From positions 6,758,001-6,822,000 of the forward strand of contig NZ_CP114413.1 in the NCBI RefSeq assembly GCF_027270315.1: a DNA stretch of 64,000 nucleotides, read 5' to 3'. Position numbers and translations under genes: made by a program. Below, piece after piece: positions 51,451 through 60,512 of the stretch. The first letter of the stretch is position 1, and every line of letters begins with the position of its first letter. The notes beneath the pieces are model-generated. The model had not been told where the DNA came from. It worked only from the letters and a program-made list of their open reading frames with translations, and ran no database searches. This DNA is from Streptomyces cinnabarinus. GTDB lineage: Bacteria; Actinomycetota; Actinomycetes; Streptomycetales; Streptomycetaceae.

Positions 51451-52560
51451 GTGAACACGCGTATGCGTCGTGCCGCCGTTGCCGTTGCCGCAGGTGCAAT
51501 GGCCATCTCGCTCGCCGCTTGTGGCAGCGCCGATGAGGCCGGTGACAGTGACTCCACCAAGTCGGCCGCCAAGAAGGGCGACGACATCAAGGTCGGTCTG
51601 CTCCTGCCGGAGAACCAGACCGCGCGGTACGAGAAGTTCGACCGCCCGCTCATCGAGAAGAAGATCGGCGAGCTGACGAACGGCAAGGGCGAGGTCGTCT
51701 ACGCCAACGCCAAGCAGGACGCCAGCCAGCAGAGCCAGCAGGTCGACTCGATGATCACCAACAAGGTGGACGTGATCATCCTGGACGCGGTGGACGCCGC
51801 GGCCATCAAGTCCTCCGTGCAGAAGGCCAAGGACGCGGGCATCCCGGTCGTCGCGTACGACCGCCTGGCGCAGGGCCCGATCGACGCCTACACCTCGTTC
51901 GACAACGTGACGGTCGGCAAGACCCAGGGCGAGGCGCTCCTGGAGGCCCTTGGCGACAAGGCCAAGGACGGCCAGATCGTCATGATGAACGGTTCCTCCA
52001 CCGACCCGAACGCCGCCCAGTTCAAGGAGGGCGCGCACTCCGTCCTCGACGGCAAGGTGAACGTCGGCAAGGAGTACGACACCAAGGAGTGGAAGCCGGA
52101 GAACGCCAACTCCAACATGGAGGGCGCGATCTCGGCGATCGGCAAGGACAAGATCATCGGCGTCTACTCCGCCAATGACGGCATGGCCGGCGGTATCATC
52201 ACCGCCCTCAAGGCCGCCGGCCTCGACGTCCCGGTCACCGGCCAGGACGCCGAGCTCGCGGGTGTGCAGCGCATCGTCACCGGTGAGCAGTACATGAGCG
52301 TCTACAAGCCGTACGCCCCCGAGGCCGACGCCGCCGCCGAGATGGCCGTCGCGCTCGCCCAGGGCAAGGCGCTCGACTCCATCGCCCCGGACAAGGTGGA
52401 CAGCCCCACCAACAAGGGCATCCCGTCCGTCCTGGTCGACGTCACCTCGCTGACGCAGGACAACATCAACGACACTGTCGTCAAGGACGGCGTCTACACC
52501 GTCGCCGAGATCTGCACCGCCAAGTACAAGGCGGCCTGCGAGAAGATCGGCCTCGAGTAA
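51451..52560 (+). CDS. xylF: Xylose ABC transporter substrate-binding lipoprotein
   Basis: A 369-residue periplasmic-binding protein of the ribose/xylose class. The signal peptide ends with lipobox L-A-A-C (residues ~21-24). The mature protein has two Rossmann lobes with V-D-V-I-I-L-D-A-V-D, V-V-A-Y-D-R-L-A and V-Y-S-A-N-D-G-M-A-G-G, typical of XylF. GTG start after AGGGAGG. It is first in xylFGH; a stem-loop follows and probably limits expression of the downstream genes. Confidence 0.9.
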   Translation: MNTRMRRAAVAVAAGAMAISLAACGSADEAGDSDSTKSAAKKGDDIKVGLLLPENQTARYEKFDRPLIEKKIGELTNGKGEVVYANAKQDASQQSQQVDSMITNKVDVIILDAVDAAAIKSSVQKAKDAGIPVVAYDRLAQGPIDAYTSFDNVTVGKTQGEALLEALGDKAKDGQIVMMNGSSTDPNAAQFKEGAHSVLDGKVNVGKEYDTKEWKPENANSNMEGAISAIGKDKIIGVYSANDGMAGGIITALKAAGLDVPVTGQDAELAGVQRIVTGEQYMSVYKPYAPEADAAAEMAVALAQGKALDSIAPDKVDSPTNKGIPSVLVDVTSLTQDNINDTVVKDGVYTVAEICTAKYKAACEKIGLE

Positions 52561-52569
52561 ACAGCATCG

Positions 52570-52618
52570 AGTCCCTTTCCAAGTACGGGAATTCGTCCTT
52601 GAATTCCCGTACGGGACT
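52570..52618 (+). terminator. Attenuator-like stem-loop between xylF and xylG
   Basis: GTACGGGAATTC (52583-52594) is exactly complementary to 52601-52612, and the outer arms AGTCCC (52570-52575) and GGGACT (52613-52618) extend it across a bulge. It lies in the 191-bp xylF-xylG gap and suits differential expression of binding protein over ATPase and permease. Confidence 0.7.
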
Positions 52619-52751
52619 TGAGCTCCAGGCTCCTCCGGTGCCCCGCGCAACATACAGCCCCGCAAGCTCGGCGCGGGGCGCCGGACGGAACTCCCCCCAA
52701 TATCTTCTGCACAACCTCCCGCCGGGTCAGGCGGCGAAGGAGATGGTTCAC

Positions 52752-53534
52752 GTGTCCGCTACGCCCGTGCTGGCGTTGCGCGGGGTCTCCAAGCGGTTCG
52801 GTGCCGTTCAGGCGCTCACCGACGTAGAGCTTGAGGTCCACGCCGGTGAAGTGGTCGCCCTTGTCGGCGACAACGGCGCCGGAAAGTCCACGCTGGTCAA
52901 GACGATCGCCGGCGTGCACCCCATCGATGACGGCGTCATCGAGTGGGACGGAAAGGCCGTGTCGATCAGCCGGCCGCACGACGCCCAGAGCCTGGGCATC
53001 GCGACGGTCTACCAGGACCTCGCGCTGTGCGACAACATCGATGTCGTCGGCAACCTCTACCTGGGCCGGGAGCTGCGCAAGCGCGGCATCCTGGACGAGG
53101 TGGAGATGGAGCGCCGCTCCCGCGAGCTGCTGGACACGCTGTCGATCCGCATTCCCAGCGTCCGTATCCCGATCGCCTCGCTCTCCGGCGGTCAGCGCCA
53201 GACGGTCGCCATCGCCCGCTCCATGCTGGGCGCGCCCAAACTGGTCATCCTCGACGAGCCCACCGCGGCTCTCGGTGTCGAGCAGACCGCACAGGTCCTC
53301 GACCTCGTCGAGCGGCTGCGCGAGCGCGGCCACGCCGTCATCCTCATCAGCCACAACATGGCCGATGTGAAGGCGGTGGCCGACAAGGTCGCCGTGCTGC
53401 GGCTCGGACGCAACAACGGCGTCTTCGAGGTCAAGTCGACCTCGCAGGAAGAGATCATCTCCGCCATCACCGGTGCCACGGACAACGCCGTGACCCGTCG
53501 TGCGGCGCGCTCCAATGGGGAGGTTCAGAAGTGA
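52752..53534 (+). CDS. xylG: Xylose ABC transporter ATP-binding protein
   Basis: A 260-residue single-domain ATPase, half the size of the E. coli XylG/RbsA double cassette; this is the usual actinobacterial form. Walker A G-D-N-G-A-G-K-S-T (residues 39-47), signature L-S-G-G-Q-R-Q, Walker B V-I-L-D-E-P-T-A-A-L. GTG 52752 is preferred because AAGGAG ends 9 bases before it; ATG 52743 directly abuts the Shine-Dalgarno. The stop overlaps xylH (GTGA). Confidence 0.9.
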   Translation: MSATPVLALRGVSKRFGAVQALTDVELEVHAGEVVALVGDNGAGKSTLVKTIAGVHPIDDGVIEWDGKAVSISRPHDAQSLGIATVYQDLALCDNIDVVGNLYLGRELRKRGILDEVEMERRSRELLDTLSIRIPSVRIPIASLSGGQRQTVAIARSMLGAPKLVILDEPTAALGVEQTAQVLDLVERLRERGHAVILISHNMADVKAVADKVAVLRLGRNNGVFEVKSTSQEEIISAITGATDNAVTRRAARSNGEVQK

Positions 53535-54823
53535 GCATCGACAAGACCTCCACGCCTCCCGAGGACCACGCGGTGGAGAACCCCGAGGCGGCACGCGGCT
53601 CCGACGTCGCCGTCGACCCCCGGCTGCTGGTGCGCGAGCAGGGCCTCGCGGGCTATGTGACCGAGTTCAAGCGCAAGATGAAGGCCGGCGACCTGGGCTC
53701 CATCCCGGTCGTCATCGGTCTGGCGGTCATCTGGATCATCTTCCAGAGCCTGAACTCCAACTTCCTCACCGCGGGCAACCTCTCCGACATCTCCGTCGCC
53801 ATGGTCGGCACGGGCATGATCGCGGTCGGCATCGTGTTCGTCCTGCTGCTGGGCGAGATCGACCTGTCGGTCGGCTCGGTCTCCGGTGTCGCCGGCGCCA
53901 CCTTCGCGGTGCTGAACGTCACCCACGGCATGAACGAGTGGCTCGCCTTCGTGCTGGCCATCCTCACCGGCACGGTCGCCGGTGCCATCCACGGCTTCTT
54001 CTTCGCGAAGATCGGCGTCCCCGCCTTCGCCGTGACGCTGGCCGCTCTGCTGTTCTGGCAGGGCTTCATGCTGCAGATCCTGGGCGACAACGGCACCATC
54101 AACCTGGACAGCGAGGGCATCGTCGCCAAGCTGACCAGCTACTACTTCTCCGATGTCGCGGCCGCCTACGGGCTGGCCACCGCCGCGGTCGTGCTGTTCT
54201 TCCTCAGCTCCTTCTACGGCAACCGCCGCCGCGAGGCCGCGGGCGTCCCGTCCCGGCCGCTGAGCGAGACCATTCTGCGCACCGCGCTCCTGGCGGTCGT
54301 CTCCTTCGCCGTCGCCGCGGTCTTCAACTCCTACAAGGGCCTGCCGCTGGCCGTGGTGCTCTTCATCGCGGTCCTGCTGATCACGGACTTCGTCCTGCGC
54401 CGCACCGCGTACGGCCGCAAGGTGTTCGCGCTCGGCGGCAGCGTCGAGGCGTCGCGCCGGGCCGGCATCAACGTGGAGCTGATGCGGATCTCGGTCTTCG
54501 CGATCTCCGGCACCTTCGCCGCCATCGGTGGCCTCTTCGTCGCCTCGAAGATCGCCTCCGCCAACCAGGGCGCGGGCACCGGTGAGTTCCTGATGAACGT
54601 CATCGCCGCGGCCGTCATCGGCGGAACCTCGCTCTTCGGTGGCCGGGGCCGCACCTGGAACGCCCTGCTGGGTGTCCTGGTGATCGTCTCCATCCAGTAC
54701 GGCCTGGCCCTGGAAGGCATCGCCTCCCCGGTCCAGTACATGATCACCGGTGGTGTGCTGCTCACGACCGTCGTCATCGACGCGATCACCCGCAGGACCC
54801 AGAAGACCGCCGGTCGCGCATAA
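53531..54823 (+). CDS. xylH: Xylose ABC transporter permease
   Basis: A 430-residue permease with ~10-12 membrane segments. It contains the family block L-G-E-I-D-L-S-V-G-S-V-S-G-V-A-G and G-I-N-V-E-L-M-R-I-S-V-F, and ends G-R-G-R-T-W-N-A-L-L-G-V-L-V-I. GTG start coupled to xylG. A terminator at 54841 ends the operon. Confidence 0.92.
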   Translation: MSIDKTSTPPEDHAVENPEAARGSDVAVDPRLLVREQGLAGYVTEFKRKMKAGDLGSIPVVIGLAVIWIIFQSLNSNFLTAGNLSDISVAMVGTGMIAVGIVFVLLLGEIDLSVGSVSGVAGATFAVLNVTHGMNEWLAFVLAILTGTVAGAIHGFFFAKIGVPAFAVTLAALLFWQGFMLQILGDNGTINLDSEGIVAKLTSYYFSDVAAAYGLATAAVVLFFLSSFYGNRRREAAGVPSRPLSETILRTALLAVVSFAVAAVFNSYKGLPLAVVLFIAVLLITDFVLRRTAYGRKVFALGGSVEASRRAGINVELMRISVFAISGTFAAIGGLFVASKIASANQGAGTGEFLMNVIAAAVIGGTSLFGGRGRTWNALLGVLVIVSIQYGLALEGIASPVQYMITGGVLLTTVVIDAITRRTQKTAGRA

Positions 54824-54840
54824 CCGCGTACCGCAGGACC

Positions 54841-54872
54841 TGTGCCCGGCACCAATGGCGGTGCCGGGCACA
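54841..54872 (+). terminator. Terminator after xylFGH
   Basis: TGTGCCCGGCACC (54841-54853) is exactly complementary to 54860-54872, 6-base loop. Confidence 0.85.
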
Positions 54873-55006
54873 GTCATGTCGTAGGAACGGCACATTGTGG
54901 GTACAGCCGATCGCGTGATGTACGACGCACCGCCCGCGCGCTGGCCGCGCAGGCGGAACATTAGACTCGACAAGCCCGGCAACAGCTCTACTGCAAGGAG
55001 GCACGG

Positions 55007-56926
55007 GTGCCGCTGCTGACCCGCATCAGGGGACCGCGCGATCTGGACCGGCTCAGCCTGGAGCAGCTGGACCAGCTGGCCGGCGAGATCAGGACCTTCC
55101 TCGTCGACGCGGTCTCCAAGACCGGCGGCCACCTCGGCCCCAACCTCGGTGTGGTGGAGCTGACCATCGCCCTGCACCGGGTCTTCGAGTCGCCCAGGGA
55201 CAAGGTGCTGTGGGACACGGGCCACCAGTCCTACGTCCACAAGCTGCTCACCGGCCGCCAGGACTTCTCGAAGCTGAAGATGAAGGGCGGCCTGTCCGGC
55301 TACCCCTCGCAGGCCGAGTCCGAGCACGACGTCATCGAGAACAGCCACGCCTCCACGGTGCTCGGCTGGGCCGACGGCCTCGCCAAGGCCAACCAGATCC
55401 AGAAACGCGACGACCACGTCGTCGCCGTGATCGGTGACGGCGCCCTCACCGGCGGTATGGCCTGGGAGGCGCTGAACAACATCGCCGACGCCAAGGACCG
55501 CCCGCTGGTCATCGTCGTCAACGACAACGAGCGCTCCTACGCGCCGACCATCGGCGGCCTGGCGAACCATCTGGCGACCCTGCGCACCACCGACGGCTAC
55601 GAGCGCTTCCTGGCCCGCGGCAAGGACCTCCTGGAGCGCACCCCGGTCGTCGGCAAGCCGCTCTACGAGACCCTGCACGGCGCCAAGAAGGGCCTGAAGG
55701 ACTTCATCGCCCCGCAGGGCATGTTCGAGGACCTGGGCCTGAAGTACGTCGGCCCCATCGACGGCCACGACATCGAGGCCCTGGAGTCCGCCCTGGCCCG
55801 CGCCAAGCGGTTCGGCGGCCCGGTCATCGTGCACTGCCTCACCGAGAAGGGCCGCGGCTACCAGCCCGCCCTCCAGGACGAGGCCGACCGCTTCCACGCC
55901 GTCGGCAAGATCCACCCCGACACCGGGCTGCCGATCGCCACCAGCGGCGCCGACTGGACCTCCGTCTTCGGCGAGGAGATGGTCAGGCTCGGCGAGGAGC
56001 GCGACGACATCGTCGCCATCACCGCCGCCATGCTCCAGCCGGTCGGCCTGGACAAGTTCGCCAAGCGCTTCCCCGAACGGGTCTACGACGTCGGCATCGC
56101 CGAGCAGCACGGCGCCGTGTCCGCCGCGGGCCTGGCGACCGGTGGCGTGCACCCGGTCTTCGCCGTCTACGCCACCTTCCTCAACCGCGCCTTCGACCAG
56201 GTCCTGATGGACGTGGCCCTGCACCAGTGCGGGGTGACCTTCGTGCTGGACCGGGCCGGGATCACCGGCACCGACGGCGCCTCCCACAACGGTATGTGGG
56301 ACATGTCGATCCTCCAGGTCGTCCCCGGCCTGAGGCTCGCCGCGCCGCGCGACGCCGACCAGGTACGCGCCCAGCTCCGCGAGGCCGTCCAGGTGAAGGA
56401 CGCGCCGACCGTGGTCCGCTTCTCCAAGGGCGCCGTCGGCCCCGCCGTACCCGCCGTGGGCCGCGTCGGCGGCATGGACGTGCTGCGCGAGCCGGGCACC
56501 GACCGGCCCGACGTGCTGCTGGTCTCGGTGGGCGCCCTCGCCCCGATGTGCCTGGAGATCGCCTCCCTCCTCGACAAGCAGGGCATCTCCACCACCGTGG
56601 TCGACCCGCGCTGGGTCAAGCCCGTCGACGAGGCCATGGCCCCGCTCGCCGAGCGCCACCGGGTGGTCGTCACCGTCGAGGACAACTCCCGCGTCGGCGG
56701 CGTCGGCTCCGCCGTCGCCCAAGCCCTGCGCGACGCGGGCGTCGACGTCCCGCTGCGGGACTTCGGCATCCCGCCGCGTTTCCTCGACCACGCCTCGCGC
56801 GCCGAGGTCATGGCCGAGATCGGGCTGACCGCCCCGGACATCGCCCGCCAGGTGACCGGGCTGGTCTCCAAGCTGGACGGGCGGTACGACCGCACTCCGG
56901 CCGAGGCGGAGCCCGCGCGCGACTGA
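55007..56926 (+). CDS. dxs: 1-deoxy-D-xylulose-5-phosphate synthase
   Basis: A 639-residue thiamine-diphosphate enzyme making DXP from pyruvate and glyceraldehyde 3-phosphate, the entry step of the MEP isoprenoid pathway. The TPP motif is G-D-G-A-L-T-G-G-M-A-W-E-A-L-N (residues ~143-157), with the N-terminal G-H-L-G-P-N-L-G-V-V-E-L and the transketolase Pyr domain D-V-G-I-A-E-Q-H-G. GTG 55007 follows AAGGAGG. Monocistronic, ending in a terminator. Confidence 0.96.
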   Translation: MPLLTRIRGPRDLDRLSLEQLDQLAGEIRTFLVDAVSKTGGHLGPNLGVVELTIALHRVFESPRDKVLWDTGHQSYVHKLLTGRQDFSKLKMKGGLSGYPSQAESEHDVIENSHASTVLGWADGLAKANQIQKRDDHVVAVIGDGALTGGMAWEALNNIADAKDRPLVIVVNDNERSYAPTIGGLANHLATLRTTDGYERFLARGKDLLERTPVVGKPLYETLHGAKKGLKDFIAPQGMFEDLGLKYVGPIDGHDIEALESALARAKRFGGPVIVHCLTEKGRGYQPALQDEADRFHAVGKIHPDTGLPIATSGADWTSVFGEEMVRLGEERDDIVAITAAMLQPVGLDKFAKRFPERVYDVGIAEQHGAVSAAGLATGGVHPVFAVYATFLNRAFDQVLMDVALHQCGVTFVLDRAGITGTDGASHNGMWDMSILQVVPGLRLAAPRDADQVRAQLREAVQVKDAPTVVRFSKGAVGPAVPAVGRVGGMDVLREPGTDRPDVLLVSVGALAPMCLEIASLLDKQGISTTVVDPRWVKPVDEAMAPLAERHRVVVTVEDNSRVGGVGSAVAQALRDAGVDVPLRDFGIPPRFLDHASRAEVMAEIGLTAPDIARQVTGLVSKLDGRYDRTPAEAEPARD

Positions 56927-56936
56927 GTACCGCCGA

Positions 56937-56980
56937 ATGGGCCGGTCCCACCCTCCTTTGCGGTGGTGGAACCGGCCCAT
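56937..56980 (+). terminator. Terminator after dxs
   Basis: ATGGGCCGGT (56937-56946) pairs with ACCGGCCCAT (56971-56980), with further CCCACC/GGTGG pairing inside. Confidence 0.8.
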
Positions 56981-57064
56981 CCGGGTGACCTGGCTCGTGT
57001 CAGGGCATACGCACCACGCCCCCTCTCGATCATGTCGAGGACGACAAGCGTGGGAGGTACGCCC

Positions 57065-58588
57065 GTGGCCAACACCATCTTCCGGACGAAGAAGGTCGAG
57101 CAGTCCATCCTCGATACCGAGGAACCGGAGCACGCCCTCAAGAAATCCCTGTCCGCCCTGGATCTGACGGTCTTCGGAGTCGGTGTCATCATCGGCACCG
57201 GCATCTTCGTCCTGACCGGGACCGTCGCCAAGAACAACGCCGGTCCGGCCGTCGCCCTGGCCTTCGTGGTGTCCGGCGTCGCCTGCGCGCTCGCCGCGCT
57301 CTGCTATGCCGAGTTCGCCTCCACGGTCCCGGTCGCCGGGTCCGCCTACACCTTCTCCTACGCCTCCCTCGGTGAACTGCCCGCCTGGATCATCGGCTGG
57401 GACCTGGTCCTGGAGTTCGCGCTGGGCACGGCGGTGGTGGCCGTCGGCTGGTCCGGCTACGTCCAGTCGCTCATGGACAACGCGGGCTGGGAGATGCCCG
57501 CGGCGCTGGGCAGCAGAGAGGGCGCGGGGGAGTTCGGCTTCGACATCCTCGCCTTCGCCCTCGTGATCGTCCTGACCGGCATCCTCGTCCTCGGGATGAA
57601 GCTGTCCGCGCGGATCACCTCGATCGTCGTCGCCATCAAGGTGACGGTCGTGCTGACCGTGATCATCGCGGGTGCCTTCCTGATCGACGGCGAGAACTAT
57701 GACCCGTTCATCCCGAAGCAGCAGGCCGTGGACGCCGGGGAGAGTCTCCAGGCGCCACTGATCCAGCTGATGTTCGGCTGGGCGCCCTCCAACTTCGGTG
57801 TGATGGGCATCTTCACCGCCGCCTCGGTGGTGTTCTTCGCCTTCATCGGCTTCGACGTGGTGGCCACCGCCGCCGAGGAGACCAAGAACCCGCAGCGCGA
57901 CATGCCCCGCGGCATCATCGGCTCCCTCCTCATCTGCACCACGCTGTACGTCGCCGTGTCGATCGTCGTCACGGGCATGCAGCACTACAGCGAGCTGTCC
58001 GTGGACGCCCCGCTCGCCGACGCCTTCAAGGCCACCGGACATCCCTGGTTCGCGGGCTTCATCAGCTTCGGCGCCGCGGTCGGCCTGACCACGGTCTGCA
58101 TGATCCTGCTGCTCGGCCAGACCCGGGTGTTCTTCGCGATGAGCAGGGACGGACTGCTGCCGCGGTTCTTCTCCCACGTCCACCCGAGGTTCAAGACCCC
58201 GCACCGGCCGACCATCCTGCTCGGTGTGATCATCGCGATCCTGGCCGGCTTCACCCCGCTGACCGAACTGGCGGCGCTGGTGAACATCGGCACCCTGTTC
58301 GCCTTCGTGGTGGTCGCGATCGGCGTGATCATCCTCCGCAGGACCCGCCCCGACCTGCACCGGTCCTTCCGCACTCCGTGGGTGCCGGTCATCCCGATCC
58401 TGTCGGTGTGCGCCTCGCTCTGGCTGATGATCAACCTGCCCGCCGAGACCTGGGTCCGGTTCGCCATCTGGATGGTGGCCGGCTTCTTCGTGTACTTCCT
58501 GTACGGCCGTTCCCACAGCCGCCTCGGCAAGCAGGAGGAGATGACCGTCGGCCAGGTGATGAAGCCCCCGCGCGGTGACTCCGAGTAA
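57065..58588 (+). CDS. APC-family amino acid permease
   Basis: A 507-residue membrane protein with 12 predicted helices. The first helix carries the APC substrate motif G-V-G-V-I-I-G-T-G-I-F-V-L-T-G, followed by F-V-V-S-G-V-A-C-A-L-A-A-L-C-Y-A-E-F and, in helix 6, F-F-A-F-I-G-F-D-V-V-A-T-A-A-E-E. It belongs to the cationic amino acid transporter (YfnA/CAT-like) branch. GTG 57065 is chosen for the GGGAGG 7 bases upstream; ATG 57032 would add 11 residues. Substrate not determinable. Confidence 0.88.
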   Translation: MANTIFRTKKVEQSILDTEEPEHALKKSLSALDLTVFGVGVIIGTGIFVLTGTVAKNNAGPAVALAFVVSGVACALAALCYAEFASTVPVAGSAYTFSYASLGELPAWIIGWDLVLEFALGTAVVAVGWSGYVQSLMDNAGWEMPAALGSREGAGEFGFDILAFALVIVLTGILVLGMKLSARITSIVVAIKVTVVLTVIIAGAFLIDGENYDPFIPKQQAVDAGESLQAPLIQLMFGWAPSNFGVMGIFTAASVVFFAFIGFDVVATAAEETKNPQRDMPRGIIGSLLICTTLYVAVSIVVTGMQHYSELSVDAPLADAFKATGHPWFAGFISFGAAVGLTTVCMILLLGQTRVFFAMSRDGLLPRFFSHVHPRFKTPHRPTILLGVIIAILAGFTPLTELAALVNIGTLFAFVVVAIGVIILRRTRPDLHRSFRTPWVPVIPILSVCASLWLMINLPAETWVRFAIWMVAGFFVYFLYGRSHSRLGKQEEMTVGQVMKPPRGDSE

Positions 58589-58662
58589 TCGTTCCGTCGA
58601 ACACTCCGGCCCCGTATGTCCCGCTTCGGCGTGGACTGCGGGGCCGGATAGCGTGCACTTCC

Positions 58663-60093
58663 ATGGACGCCGAGCTCCTCGCCCCGCAACGCTCCGTATC
58701 CACCCCGCGCATCGGCGACGGCTACTGGAGACGCCTGCTCCCGGCCCTGTCGCTCCTGGCCTGTCTCACCCGCGTCCCGTCCTTCGTCCACCCTCTCTGG
58801 AACCCCGACGAGGGCTATCTCGCCGTACAGGCCCGCATGCTCGCGCACGGCGGGGAGCTCTACGAGACAGTCGTGGACCGCAAGCCCCCGCTCGTTCCGT
58901 GGCTCTACCAGGGGGCGTTCGCGCTGGCGGGCTCCGACTCGCTGGTGTCGGTGCGGCTGCTGGCGGTCCTGGCGCACCTGCTGACCGCGGCCCTGCTCGC
59001 CTCGCTGGCCCGCCGCCGCTGGGGTGACACGGCGGGCCGCACGGCCGGAGTGCTGTACCTGCTGATCTCCATCGGCCTGAACCCCGAGGACGCGCAGGCG
59101 GCCGGCTTCGAGGTGTTCATGCTGCCGTGCACGGCAGCCGCGATGTGGTGCGCCGACCGCCGCCGCTGGACCGCGGCGGGCCTGGCCGTGGGCTGCGCCT
59201 TCCTCGCCAAGCAGACGGGCGGCGCGGTACTGCTGCCGGTGCTGTGGCTGTGCGGCGCCTCCTGGGCGGGGCTGGTCGGGCTCGGACTGGGGGCCGTACT
59301 GCCGGTGCTGCTGGCCGCCCTGCTCACCGACCCGTCCGGCTTCCTGTTCTGGACGGTCACCGGATCGGGCGCGTACGCCTCCTTCACTGGCTCCGAACTG
59401 CACGTCCTGGGCCGGGCGTTGACCAACACCGCGATCCTGACGGTGGCCTGCGCGGGCGTACTGCCGCTGCTGGTACGGGCGAGGCGTCCGGAGCCCAAAG
59501 ACCTCTGGCTGTGGCTGGCCGCCTCGGGAGGCGCGGTGGCCCTGGGCTTCCACTTCTTCGGCCACTACTACTTGCAACTGACCCCGCCGCTGGCCCTGTT
59601 GGCGACAGCGGCATTACGGCACCTGCCCCGGCCCCGGGCGATGCGCGCCCTCATCACCACGGCCTGCTGCGCCACCCTCTTCCTCACCTGGGGACTGCTG
59701 ACGCCTCGCCCCGAACTGACCCATGCCGAGCGCCTGGCGGAGGCGATCGGCCGCCACACCGCCCCGCAGGACCGGATCCTCGTGTGGGGCATACACCCCG
59801 AGACGTACTGGCTGTCCGACCGCACCCCGGCGACCCGCTATCTGACGGCCGGTCTCCTGACGAACTACAGCGGCGGCCGCGACGGCCCGAGCGTGGGGGA
59901 GCGGTACGCGATGAAGGGCGCCTGGACGACCCTGAACCGGGAGTTCGCCACCGATCCGCCCCGCCTGATCATCGACGACTCCCGGGGCAAGCCGTACGCC
60001 CCGGAACGGATCCGGCCGCTGCGGCGGCTGCTGGAGGGGTACGAGGAGGTGGCGGTGGTGGACGGCGCCGTACTGCACGCGCGCGTGCGCTAG
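58663..60093 (+). CDS. Membrane glycosyltransferase of the GT39/GT83 (PMT/ArnT-like) fold
   Basis: A 476-residue protein. Near the N terminus is H-P-L-W-N-P-D-E-G-Y-L-A, the acidic first-loop motif of polyprenyl-phosphate sugar transferases. About 10 hydrophobic helices follow (L-L-A-V-L-A-H-L-L-T-A-A-L-L among them). The C-terminal ~100 residues are a soluble domain (I-L-V-W-G-I-H-P-E-T-Y-W-L-S-D-R). It probably transfers a sugar from a lipid carrier to an extracytoplasmic acceptor, such as a cell-wall polymer. Its stop overlaps the convergent NYN gene by 4 bp. Confidence 0.75.
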   Translation: MDAELLAPQRSVSTPRIGDGYWRRLLPALSLLACLTRVPSFVHPLWNPDEGYLAVQARMLAHGGELYETVVDRKPPLVPWLYQGAFALAGSDSLVSVRLLAVLAHLLTAALLASLARRRWGDTAGRTAGVLYLLISIGLNPEDAQAAGFEVFMLPCTAAAMWCADRRRWTAAGLAVGCAFLAKQTGGAVLLPVLWLCGASWAGLVGLGLGAVLPVLLAALLTDPSGFLFWTVTGSGAYASFTGSELHVLGRALTNTAILTVACAGVLPLLVRARRPEPKDLWLWLAASGGAVALGFHFFGHYYLQLTPPLALLATAALRHLPRPRAMRALITTACCATLFLTWGLLTPRPELTHAERLAEAIGRHTAPQDRILVWGIHPETYWLSDRTPATRYLTAGLLTNYSGGRDGPSVGERYAMKGAWTTLNREFATDPPRLIIDDSRGKPYAPERIRPLRRLLEGYEEVAVVDGAVLHARVR

Positions 60094-60461
60094 CCGGACC
60101 GTACCGTCCGAGGCCCCGTCACCTCCGCGCCCAGTTCCGTCACTCGGCGGCGCAGCTCGCGGTCGGCCGTGACGACCAGGCACGGGCGGTCGGGCCGGCG
60201 TGCCGCGACCAGCGCCACCATGTGGTCGTCGCCGCTGCCCGGCGCGGATTCGACCCGTACGCCCTCGACGGACCCGACGCCCCGCGCCGCGCCCTCCACC
60301 ACCAGCACGATCTCCACCGGGCCCGGCCGTCCCGGCACCCCGTCCGCCGCCAGCCGGTCGCGGAGCCGCTCCGCCGCGCCCCGGCGGTCCCGCCACCATC
60401 CGTCCGGCACCGATCCGACCACGTTCGCGGCATCGACGATCACGAGCAGGGCAGCCTCCAT
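60090..60461 (-). CDS. NYN/PIN-like domain protein (YacP type)
   Basis: 123 residues. Starts M-E-A-A-L-L-V-I-V-D-A-A-N-V-V-G-S, the D-x-x-N motif of NYN nucleases, and ends with D-D-H-M-V-A-L-V and V-V-T-A-D-R-E-L-R-R-R-V, supplying the further acidic residues. Homologues in Streptomyces are often labelled NTP pyrophosphohydrolase, but the fold suggests an RNase-like role. Divergent from the propeller-like gene, with a short shared promoter. Confidence 0.72.
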   Translation of the reverse strand: MEAALLVIVDAANVVGSVPDGWWRDRRGAAERLRDRLAADGVPGRPGPVEIVLVVEGAARGVGSVEGVRVESAPGSGDDHMVALVAARRPDRPCLVVTADRELRRRVTELGAEVTGPRTVRSG

Positions 60462-60512
60462 GGCCCCAGGGTCGCACGCGCTGCCCGGGACGCCCCCGTT
60501 TAGAGTGATCCG

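Noticed and set aside
53525..58516. 1663-codon minus-strand open frame
   Set aside because: It spans antisense to xylH, dxs and the permease, crosses their terminators, and has a low-complexity composition. A GC-bias artefact.
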